Source: Nitrospirae bacterium RBG_19FT_COMBO_42_15 (GTDB lineage Bacteria; Nitrospirota; CAKKRA01; 9FT-COMBO-42-15). From it: a stretch of DNA of 5,879 nucleotides. Below the pieces are notes generated by a model that had not been told where the DNA came from, did no database searches, and saw nothing but the letters and a program-made list of their open reading frames with translations. The DNA lies in assembly GCA_001803815.1 (NCBI GenBank), contig MHEL01000109.1:1-5879 (forward strand). Reading direction: 5' to 3'. A program made the position numbers and the translations under genes. Positions 1 to 5,845 of this stretch are shown here, piece by piece; position 1 is the stretch's first letter; every line of letters starts with the position of its first letter.

Positions 1-1
1 T

Positions 2-2713
2 TTGTCAAAGGAAGCTGTATCAGAAGATTTGGCAAAGGCAGGTATAAAAATAAAGCACCCGATTTCCTCTGCTGATTTAGTAAAGATTGGGAAGGTATTG
101 AAGGCTGACGCATTAGTAACAGGCTCAGTAAATATAGGCGATACAGTATCAATAACAGCACAAATATTTGACACAAAAGAGGGGCAGTTGCTTGCAATAG
201 AGAGCTTTCAGGAAAAGGGCGAGGCTGGGGCCGTGATTAAGAAAGGGACTCAGATGCTTGCTTATAAACTTATGAATAGGATTCCATATAAAGGCGTTGT
301 TAGCGACAAAAATGAAAAAGGCTATACAATTGATGCCGGCAAAAATCAAGGTGTTGCTAAAGGAACAGTAATGTCTGTTTATGAAATCGTTGGCATTACA
401 AGGCATCCATTTCTTAGCGATGTGATTTCAGTTGATAAGGCAGATATTGGAACATTGGTTGTTGCTGATGTGAGCGAGAATTCATCCATAGCAAAGATAA
501 AGAGCTTAAAAACTGGAAGGGAGATAAGGGTAAATAATAAAATTGATTATAATCCGGTTAAAGAGATTATTCCGAGGCCAGCGGCTGAGACAATAATAAA
601 GAATGTTGAGAGGCCTGCAGCATCTCCATCAAATGAATCCGGCAGATTTACTATTGACGAAGCGCTGACATTTAACAAGATTCTGCCATTTGGTTTTATT
701 GATAAGACGGGCAAAAAATTTGACAGGGCAGTGGAGAGCGCGGTTAGGTATGTGTTTGAGTCCTTATACCCTTTTAAGACAATAACTGTTTCAGAGGCAT
801 TGATTAATAAAGGGCTTGAGGCAAAGGGCATGGCAATAACGCATCCACTGCCTCAGTCTGTCGGCGCATTGATCGGCAAGACAGGCAACGCAGATGCCAT
901 TGTGACAGGAAACATTGAAATGGTTAATAATAATACGAGGATATTTCTTCAGATGGTCAGCGGAAAGACTGGAGAGCCATTATTTCATGAAGAAGAGATA
1001 ATTATTGGGCCTGCAACTGCAGCAATAGTCAGAGATGTAGCAAGAAAGGCTGCAAACAGGCTGATAAATAAGATGCCGTATAAAAGCACTGTTACAAATA
1101 AACGCGATGATTTTGTTTATATTGATGCAGGCAAAAAGCATGGCATTCAGAACGGCGCTATATTGCCAATTTTTAAGATAGCAGGTATAAATCGCGACCC
1201 TGTTACAAACGAGGTGGTATCAGTTGATAAAAGGATGATGGGCGAGGTTATTGTAATAGATGCAAAGGACTACACATCTACTGCCAAGATGTATTCCATT
1301 ATCCTTGGCGAGAGGATTGCTATTGGCAGCAAGGTTATGTTTGAGCCGACAAAGGATATTGCTGTAAAGGTGCTGCCGCAGATGGAGGAGGTAAAGGCAG
1401 AAGAAAAGGCCGCTGCTGCCCCAAAGCCGCTGTCAAAACAAAGAATATATGGCGACATTTCTACTTCATATAACTATATGAAGACATCATACAAGAATAC
1501 TGAAACTGCAGTGCCTGATTATGTTTATAGCACACTGACATCGAGGCTGAATCTTAATATGCTGAATATGTTTGATTCCAATCTCAGCATATTTTTTGAT
1601 GGAAATGAGCGGGAGGATTTGAGATACAGCAAGACAAAGGAGACAAACCTTCAGGCAAAGCAGCGCCAATTTTCTATAACAACCCTTTACATGCTTTATC
1701 AAAATTTATTTGGCAGGCTTGACACATACATCGGCAGGCACAGTGTGCCAGAAGGCGCTGTATATATTGACGGCGGCCAGTTGAGGCTTAATTTCACACC
1801 AAGATTCAGGATAGGCGGTTTCGGCGGCTTGAGATCAGACATAAACAGCTACAAGGTAGAGTATAAAAATGATTATGAGATTTATGGTGTTTATGGCGGC
1901 TATGATGGTGATATATTTGGCACAACACTTTCTTATGTCCATGTCTTTCACCGCAGTACGTTTGACAGAGGCTATGCAAACCTGCAGGCCTATTTAAGGC
2001 CGACACCCTATCTTAGATTCAACATGTATCTCACAGAAGACCTCAATTTCAAACATAAGGACGAGGAAACCTATGATACAACCAATTTTTACATCAGCGG
2101 CACATATAATCCAATACAGGATATTACCCTTTCGCTTGTATATTCCATGTTTGAGCCATTCAGAAATTTTACTGATGACAAGTCTTTTTATAAGGAATAT
2201 CACGAACACAGGTATGAAGGAAGGGCAAGCTACAGATTTCTAAGGCATTATAATATTGACGCCAGCGTCTCTTATTCGCAGAGGAAAGAGACCCCTCAAC
2301 ACAGCACTATGTATTCCATTGGCGCAGGCGATACAAATCTTTTGAATACAGAAATCCAGTGGAACTTCAGATTTTCAAGAAATTTATATGATATGCAGCC
2401 AGAGGGCTCTGATGCAAGTATGCACTATCATACACATTCCGAGGTCTATTTCTTCAGCATAGGAAGGAGTTTGTTCAACAGGCTCTATCTTGACGGCAGA
2501 TACACGCTTCAATATACAAAAGAGCACCACGAGGAAATGTTTGGCGGCGACAAGTTAACAGAAATGACTATATTCGGCGGCACGCTTTCTGCTAATCTGC
2601 CATATAACTTTTATGCGCTGCTGACCTATGAGCATACAAAGACAGAGTCTAACATTCAGGGCGCAAGTTCAGATGCAGATAATATTTATGCGCAAGTGGG
2701 GTATAGATTTTAA
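2..2713 (+). CDS. Outer-membrane beta-barrel protein with two tandem CsgG/FlgO + FlgT-C-like periplasmic repeats (5' partial)
   Basis: The reading frame is open to the left edge, so the TTG at base 2 is probably an internal Leu codon and the true start with its signal peptide lies upstream. Residue numbers here count from base 2. Two copies of one module are visible. Copy 1 runs to about residue 185, with ADALVTG at 35 and YTIDAG at 108. Copy 2 spans about 217-455, with ADAIVTG at 297 and YIDAG at 373. The period is about 262-265 residues. Each copy has an ILPF/ADAxVTG part like the CsgG/FlgO fold, then an xIDAGKxxGxxxG part with a VSVDK strand, like the FlgT C-terminal domain. Copy 1 lacks at least about 45 residues found in copy 2. 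Pro/Ala/Glu/Lys-rich linkers lie at about 187-214 and 456-480. From about 482 to the end are alternating aromatic/polar beta strands ending in the terminal YRF, the usual C-terminal aromatic signature of outer-membrane barrels. The barrel is near 420 residues, enough for perhaps 14-18 strands. The function is not known; periplasmic ligand or assembly sensing, or secretion, is inference. Confidence 0.8.
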   Translation: MSKEAVSEDLAKAGIKIKHPISSADLVKIGKVLKADALVTGSVNIGDTVSITAQIFDTKEGQLLAIESFQEKGEAGAVIKKGTQMLAYKLMNRIPYKGVVSDKNEKGYTIDAGKNQGVAKGTVMSVYEIVGITRHPFLSDVISVDKADIGTLVVADVSENSSIAKIKSLKTGREIRVNNKIDYNPVKEIIPRPAAETIIKNVERPAASPSNESGRFTIDEALTFNKILPFGFIDKTGKKFDRAVESAVRYVFESLYPFKTITVSEALINKGLEAKGMAITHPLPQSVGALIGKTGNADAIVTGNIEMVNNNTRIFLQMVSGKTGEPLFHEEEIIIGPATAAIVRDVARKAANRLINKMPYKSTVTNKRDDFVYIDAGKKHGIQNGAILPIFKIAGINRDPVTNEVVSVDKRMMGEVIVIDAKDYTSTAKMYSIILGERIAIGSKVMFEPTKDIAVKVLPQMEEVKAEEKAAAAPKPLSKQRIYGDISTSYNYMKTSYKNTETAVPDYVYSTLTSRLNLNMLNMFDSNLSIFFDGNEREDLRYSKTKETNLQAKQRQFSITTLYMLYQNLFGRLDTYIGRHSVPEGAVYIDGGQLRLNFTPRFRIGGFGGLRSDINSYKVEYKNDYEIYGVYGGYDGDIFGTTLSYVHVFHRSTFDRGYANLQAYLRPTPYLRFNMYLTEDLNFKHKDEETYDTTNFYISGTYNPIQDITLSLVYSMFEPFRNFTDDKSFYKEYHEHRYEGRASYRFLRHYNIDASVSYSQRKETPQHSTMYSIGAGDTNLLNTEIQWNFRFSRNLYDMQPEGSDASMHYHTHSEVYFFSIGRSLFNRLYLDGRYTLQYTKEHHEEMFGGDKLTEMTIFGGTLSANLPYNFYALLTYEHTKTESNIQGASSDADNIYAQVGYRF

Positions 2714-2737
2714 TATGCAGTGGAGACATCATACTAA

Positions 2738-3154
2738 GTGAATTATATAAGAAAACTTTATGTGTTTTTGTTTCTTTTTAGTCTGATAATTTTTATTGGC
2801 TGCGCAACGGTTCAAGAAGGCGACAAGGCTGCCGGTAAAAAGGCGCCTTATATTGTTTTTACAATACCTGCAAACGGCCAGACAACAGTGCAGCGCTCAG
2901 GCAACTTTTATGTGGAGATATATTTTAGCGCAGAGATGGACCCGACGACAAAGGAGTTTTTTATGATGACAACAAGAGGCAGGAGGGTTGAGGGCAGATT
3001 TTTCTGGCTGAACGGCCATACACTGCAGTTCAGGCCTGATGCTGTATTAGAAGCAAATGCTACCTATGAATGCAGAATAACCGACGGCTATTCTATATAC
3101 AAAGAAAGGCTAAAGGATATTCCATATTTATGGTTATTTGTAACAGGGCAATAA
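2738..3154 (+). CDS. Small lipoprotein with one SbsA/Big_5-type Ig-like domain
   Basis: This is a 138-aa protein starting at a GTG codon, with a plausible ribosome site (tggaga, 2721-2726) upstream. The N-terminus is basic (N2-Y-I-R-K) followed by a hydrophobic stretch at residues 7-20 and a lipobox F19-I20-G21-C22. It should therefore be cleaved by signal peptidase II and lipidated on C22. The residues after Cys are V, T/A and Q rather than Asp, which suggests outer-membrane sorting in Gram-negatives. The mature part, about residues 36-138, matches the Big_5/SbsA Ig-like pattern: a Px..xxPANGQ opening, FSAEMDPTT in the middle, LQFRP and then L-x-ANATYE, ending in a F-V-T-G strand. Such domains usually mediate adhesion or serve as structural modules. 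The gene follows the barrel gene by 24 bp with no terminator between them, so the two are probably co-transcribed and may act together at the outer membrane. It is short for the family, holding only a single domain. Confidence 0.78.
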   Translation: MNYIRKLYVFLFLFSLIIFIGCATVQEGDKAAGKKAPYIVFTIPANGQTTVQRSGNFYVEIYFSAEMDPTTKEFFMMTTRGRRVEGRFFWLNGHTLQFRPDAVLEANATYECRITDGYSIYKERLKDIPYLWLFVTGQ

Positions 3155-3173
3155 AGACAGAAGAGAAACAAGC

Positions 3174-3224
3174 ATGTGTGTCTGCCCAAATAATGAGGGT
3201 GAACACTATCCTACGCTATTCTGA
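3174..3224 (+). CDS. Possible 16-codon leader ORF (MCVCPNNEGEHYPTLF)
   Basis: An ATG at 3174 opens a 16-codon frame that stops at 3222-3224, inside the gap ahead of the ferredoxin gene. The peptide starts M-C-V-C-P, so two cysteines fall in the first four residues. A weak purine-rich stretch (agaagagaaac, about 3160-3170) lies upstream but is not a good ribosome site. The frame overlaps the 5' half of the predicted hairpin at 3197-3260, an arrangement expected for translation-coupled control of the next gene. The C-x-C-P start also resembles the opening of some small Cys-rich proteins, so it could be a remnant of a decayed gene. Chance occurrence is quite possible. Confidence 0.15.
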   Translation: MCVCPNNEGEHYPTLF

Positions 3225-3260
3225 AGCTATGGAGCAGCGAAAGATAGCATAGATTTACCC
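3197..3260 (+). promoter_or_regulatory. Candidate structured RNA leader upstream of the ferredoxin gene
   Basis: Three nested pairing blocks can be read by eye. GGGTGAA (3197-3203) pairs with TTTACCC (3254-3260), with one G-U pair. CTATC (3206-3210) pairs with GATAG (3243-3247). CGCT (3214-3217) pairs with AGCG (3236-3239). They are separated by small internal loops and capped by an 18-nt loop. Alternative pairings exist: GCTAT occurs twice (3215-3219 and 3226-3230) and either copy can pair with ATAGC (3244-3248). The structure ends 10 nt before the strong ribosome site at 3271. It is followed by an A-run rather than a T-run, so it is not a standard terminator. I did not recognise the core of any riboswitch class I know. 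A role in translation or mRNA stability is inference. Confidence 0.35.
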
Positions 3261-3270
3261 CTGCATTAAA

Positions 3271-3279
3271 AAAGGAGGT
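3271..3279 (+). promoter_or_regulatory. Strong ribosome binding site for the ferredoxin gene
   Basis: aaaggaggt is a near-perfect complement to the 16S 3' end and lies 8 nt before the ATG at 3288. It fixes that start and suggests high expression, as expected for a small electron carrier. Confidence 0.85.
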
Positions 3280-3287
3280 AAGGGAAG

Positions 3288-3476
3288 ATGGGAACAAAAT
3301 TTAAAATCAATTTAGATGCCTGCACAGGCTGCGGGGCATGCGAGGACACATGTCCGGAGGTCTTTAAAATGGTTGATGAAAAATCCACTGTCAACAACGA
3401 GACAGTTGCTAAGAATATTGCCGCAGCGACAGAGGCAATGAATTCTTGTCCTGATAATGCGATTGTTAGTGTGTAG
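3288..3476 (+). CDS. Single [4Fe-4S] ferredoxin, 62 aa
   Basis: This is a cytoplasmic low-potential electron carrier. The cluster motif is C12-x2-C15-x2-C18-x3-C22-P, with a distal C54-P. This is the pattern of short one-cluster ferredoxins such as Desulfovibrio gigas ferredoxin, which has about 58 residues. By that alignment C12, C15, C18 and C54 bind one [4Fe-4S] cluster, while C22 takes the place of the cysteine that forms a disulfide in D. gigas. The second half of that disulfide, expected near residue 46, is Ala here, so C22 should be unpaired. The fourth ligand of a second cluster is also missing, so this is not a two-cluster ferredoxin. The protein is acidic around the second half, as is usual. 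The start is fixed by the strong ribosome site at 3271. Just downstream is the CRP-like/four-cluster ferredoxin fusion, a plausible redox partner. Which enzymes it serves cannot be told from this window. Confidence 0.93.
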   Translation: MGTKFKINLDACTGCGACEDTCPEVFKMVDEKSTVNNETVAKNIAAATEAMNSCPDNAIVSV

Positions 3477-3509
3477 ACGGCGCCCTGTTACATTAATAAC
3501 TTACTATCA

Positions 3510-3537
3510 TGTCATTTCAGAGTAGGTGGAAATGACA
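3510..3537 (+). promoter_or_regulatory. Perfect 9-bp inverted repeat, candidate operator or 5'-UTR hairpin
   Basis: TGTCATTTC (3510-3518) and GAAATGACA (3529-3537) are exact reverse complements separated by 10 nt. The second arm ends 5 nt before the ribosome site of the downstream gene. No T-run follows on either strand, so an intrinsic terminator is unlikely. A weak -10-like TACTAT (3502-3507) sits just upstream, without an evident -35 box. The repeat could be a dimeric regulator site overlapping a start of transcription, or an RNA hairpin that modulates translation of the fusion gene. The spacing differs from classic CRP (N6) and FNR (N4) half-site spacing. Confidence 0.45.
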
Positions 3538-3542
3538 AAAAG

Positions 3543-3549
3543 AAGGTGA
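3543..3549 (+). promoter_or_regulatory. Ribosome binding site that decides the start of the fusion gene
   Basis: aaggtga lies 5 nt before the ATG at 3555. An in-frame GTG at 3546 lies inside this ribosome site and has no site of its own, so the ATG is preferred as start. Confidence 0.7.
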
Positions 3550-3554
3550 TTTAT

Positions 3555-5456
3555 ATGATTAGAACCTTAGATGCAAGTGATTTTATAGAGCCAAAAAAGA
3601 AAAGGCTGTTTTACCCTGATTTTTCATCTTCCTTAACAAATCTCAGCAAGGACGAGGCGACGTCTCATCTCTATCATCCAGAGGTGCAGCAGTGCCGCGA
3701 GCTATTCGGCATCAAAGGACTGCTTTGCAAAAGGGATAAGGGGATGGTCGTTTATCGTGAGGGAGAAGACGGAAACAGTTTTTATCTTCTTCAAAAAGGC
3801 AGCATTACATTAAATATCAATCAGGGGATGATTGTTGAGAGCATAAAGCCCTTTGAGTTTTTTGGCGTTGAATCTGTTTTTTCAAAAAAATGGCTGACAA
3901 CCGCAATTGTAAATGATGATGCAGAACTATACGAATTCAGGAATTCAGATTTGACGAATTCAATTGATTTCAGAAAAGGGAGTGAATTGTTAAAAATTGT
4001 TGAGCAGGCATATACAAAGGAAAGGCTAAGATTATTATTATATAAGATTTCTCCTTTTATAGGGATTACCGAAGATGAGCTAAAAGATATAACTAAGAAC
4101 ATAATAATAATGCCTTTTAAAAAGGGACAGATTATAGAATTGGGGCAGGAAGATAGTTTATTCATAGTTTCAGAAGGAAAGATGATTCCTGCTGCAGAGG
4201 CCATTGGCAGTAATAATACTGTTTATCAGTATGGCGATATAATCTACAAGCCTCTGTTCAAACTTGCCGGAGAAGAGGATGGAGAATTATTGAAGCTGAA
4301 TGAAAAAATCGTTCAGAGGATAACAGAAATATCAGAGCCTTTTAAGAGCAAGATAAGCGCGGAGCTGAAAAAGAGGGGGAAATACACCAAACCTGCAAGC
4401 GATAAACAAAAGGGCGCTGAATCCGCAGTCCAAGTTATATCTGAAAAAGAGCAGAAACCTGCTGCTGAAATGGAGAATAAAGCAGAGATAAAAAAAGAAG
4501 ATAAAATTGAGAGATTGAATCCGCACGAGATAAGGCTTTTTTTGTCAGAATCGCCTGTGTTTAACAATATAGGCCTTGAAGAGAAATCCAAAATTGCAAA
4601 GTGCGCTAAAATGGCCTGTTTTGATAAAAATCAGGAGATTATAAAGGCAGGCACATTCGGCGAGGGGAAATTTTATATTATAAAAAAGGGACAGGTGAAG
4701 ATTGTAAAGGCAAACAGCAGGGGGAATTTTATAACAGTTGGGTGGCTGGAAGATGGTGATTTCTTCGGCGAGGCGCCGTTGATTTACAATGTTGAAAATG
4801 GCGAGACAATTATATCAATAACAAATATTGAGATGCTCGTTATTGATATAAACAGCTTTAAAGACCTTTATGATTATTATCCGAGTTTTAAGAAGGCATT
4901 AATAAACAGGCTGAAGGAGAGGGCAAAGGGGTATTCAGAGATTGAAAATAACATGAAGGCATTAAGCATAATGAATTTTATGGTTGAAAATGGTCTTACG
5001 TACGCTACAAGGCTTAAAATCTATGAGCTTAATAAATGCATCAATTGCTTCTCCTGCGTTAAGGCTTGCAAGGCGAGGCATGGCACGGCAAAATTCAGGA
5101 GAATCGGGCCTAAATATAGTTATGTAAGCATGCCTCAGTCCTGCCGCACCTGCAAACATCCAACCTGTATCAGCAAATGCAGAAAGGATGCTATCAGGCG
5201 TGAGAATGACGGCGAGATTGTAATCAACTCAAATTGTGTAGGATGCGGTTTGTGCGCCAAATACTGCGGCTTTGGCGCAATTGAGGTTATTGAGGCTGGT
5301 TCAGAAAACGGCAAAAAGAAGCGGATGGCCAATAAATGCGAGCACTGCAGGGGGCATAGCGACTGCGCCTGCGTATCAGAATGCCCCACAGGCGCTATAA
5401 AGCATGCGGAGCCAATGGCATATTTTAAGCATTTTTTGACACAACAGGGAGATTAA
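3555..5456 (+). CDS. CRP-like cyclic-nucleotide-binding domains fused to a four-cluster [4Fe-4S] ferredoxin, 633 aa
   Basis: A soluble cytoplasmic protein with no signal peptide or membrane helix. Residues about 47-135 form a CRP-like cNMP-binding fold (Y67-R-E-G, F76-Y-L-L-Q-K-G, F100-E-F-F-G). Residues about 164-240 look like a second, degenerate copy (F-K-K-G-Q-I-I, L-F-I-V-S-E-G-K). A charged Lys/Glu/Ala linker runs from about 265 to 320. Residues about 325-460 form a third, better-kept copy with F404-G-E-A at the phosphate-binding position, but the usual Arg is absent (N415-G-E-T), so ordinary cAMP binding is doubtful. The C-terminal part has four cysteine groups: C495/498/501/505, C530/533/538/542, C561/564/567/571 and C595/598/606/610, plus an extra C604. 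This spacing matches DmsB/HybA-type electron-transfer subunits. No helix-turn-helix is visible, so it is probably not a transcription factor. Related cNMP-ferredoxin proteins are known from annotation but their function is not settled. Gated electron transfer, perhaps from the ferredoxin just upstream, is inference. Confidence 0.88.
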   Translation: MIRTLDASDFIEPKKKRLFYPDFSSSLTNLSKDEATSHLYHPEVQQCRELFGIKGLLCKRDKGMVVYREGEDGNSFYLLQKGSITLNINQGMIVESIKPFEFFGVESVFSKKWLTTAIVNDDAELYEFRNSDLTNSIDFRKGSELLKIVEQAYTKERLRLLLYKISPFIGITEDELKDITKNIIIMPFKKGQIIELGQEDSLFIVSEGKMIPAAEAIGSNNTVYQYGDIIYKPLFKLAGEEDGELLKLNEKIVQRITEISEPFKSKISAELKKRGKYTKPASDKQKGAESAVQVISEKEQKPAAEMENKAEIKKEDKIERLNPHEIRLFLSESPVFNNIGLEEKSKIAKCAKMACFDKNQEIIKAGTFGEGKFYIIKKGQVKIVKANSRGNFITVGWLEDGDFFGEAPLIYNVENGETIISITNIEMLVIDINSFKDLYDYYPSFKKALINRLKERAKGYSEIENNMKALSIMNFMVENGLTYATRLKIYELNKCINCFSCVKACKARHGTAKFRRIGPKYSYVSMPQSCRTCKHPTCISKCRKDAIRRENDGEIVINSNCVGCGLCAKYCGFGAIEVIEAGSENGKKKRMANKCEHCRGHSDCACVSECPTGAIKHAEPMAYFKHFLTQQGD

Positions 5457-5481
5457 GTGATATTTATCTTATATTCTTTTG

Positions 5482-5491
5482 AAAGGAGGTG
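5482..5491 (+). promoter_or_regulatory. Strong ribosome binding site for the small secreted protein gene
   Basis: aaaggaggtg ends 5 nt before the ATG at 5497. A longer frame from a TTG at 5479 would run through this site and is rejected in favour of the ATG. Confidence 0.85.
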
Positions 5492-5496
5492 AGAAT

Positions 5497-5829
5497 ATGA
5501 AAAAACGGTGGGGCGTAATGTTTTTACCAGCACTTATAATTTTGATAATGATGTTAATCAGCGCTGAATATTCCTTTGCAATGTCCTTTGAAAAGGCTAA
5601 GAAGCTGATTGTCAAAGAGGCAAAACATAAAGGTCTTGAGCAGACTGATATTTCTAATGCAGTGGGTATTATGAAAGACCTTGTTCATAAAGGAATCAAT
5701 GTGGATGAGGCATACTCGGTTGTAAGCAGGATTATAAAAAGATGCAATCATGAAGAGCTTAAAGAAAATGCCGAACGGATAAGAGAGGCGGCAGTAAACA
5801 GCCCGGATTATTGGGTAATGCAAAACTAA
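5497..5829 (+). CDS. Small secreted helical protein, 110 aa, unknown function
   Basis: I do not recognise the family. The start at ATG 5497 is chosen because it follows a near-perfect ribosome site. The N-terminus is a classic Sec signal peptide: M-K-K-R, then a hydrophobic core at about residues 6-21, then S26-F-A28 before the likely cleavage site, with M29 as the first mature residue. The mature part of about 82 residues is rich in Lys, Glu and Ala and looks all-helical. It has two similar helix-turn units (KHKGLEQTDISNAV and VHKGINVDEAYSVV), then a charged helix and a W-V-M-Q-N tail. One cysteine, C83, is present and no heme (CxxCH) motif is seen. It should act in the periplasm. It follows the fusion gene by 40 bp without a terminator, and the next gene starts 16 bp after it, so an operon is likely. 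A binding or adaptor role is only a guess. Confidence 0.75.
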   Translation: MKKRWGVMFLPALIILIMMLISAEYSFAMSFEKAKKLIVKEAKHKGLEQTDISNAVGIMKDLVHKGINVDEAYSVVSRIIKRCNHEELKENAERIREAAVNSPDYWVMQN

Positions 5830-5832
5830 CAA

Positions 5833-5840
5833 CGGAGGTG
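5833..5840 (+). promoter_or_regulatory. Ribosome binding site for the gene that leaves the window
   Basis: cggaggtg lies 5 nt before the ATG at 5846 and supports a real gene start there. Confidence 0.75.
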
Positions 5841-5845
5841 CAGAG

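Noticed and set aside
2..4. TTG at base 2 as the true start of the barrel gene
   Set aside because: Repeat 1 lacks at least about 45 residues present in repeat 2, and there is no signal peptide, so the gene must begin upstream of the window.
149..406. - strand frame of 85 aa with several cysteines
   Set aside because: It is antisense to conserved repeat 1 of the barrel protein, whose match to repeat 2 shows the + strand is the coding one.
3070..3252. 60-aa + strand frame running out of the lipoprotein gene
   Set aside because: It starts inside the well-supported lipoprotein gene in another frame, has no ribosome site, and its sequence has no recognisable composition or motif.
3197..3260. 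c-di-GMP (GEMM-I) riboswitch ahead of the ferredoxin gene
   Set aside because: The conserved GEMM-I core around AGGGCAAACC and ACGCAAAGC is absent, so the structure is listed only as an unclassified leader.
3510..3537. Intrinsic terminator after the ferredoxin gene
   Set aside because: The hairpin is AT-rich and is followed by A residues on the + strand, with no T-run on either strand.
3821..4204. 127-aa - strand frame, and a similar 92-aa frame at 4313-4591
   Set aside because: Both lie opposite the cNMP-type part of the fusion gene. Their hydrophobic/Ser-rich look is the expected antisense of Lys/Glu/Ile-rich coding sequence, and no ribosome site was seen.
3555..5456. CRP/FNR-type transcription factor
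   Set aside because: After the third cNMP-type fold the chain continues into four iron-sulfur cysteine groups, and no helix-turn-helix region can be seen.
5479..5496. Upstream TTG start for the 110-aa secreted protein
   Set aside because: It would translate through the strong ribosome site at 5482-5491 and put extra residues before a normal signal peptide.
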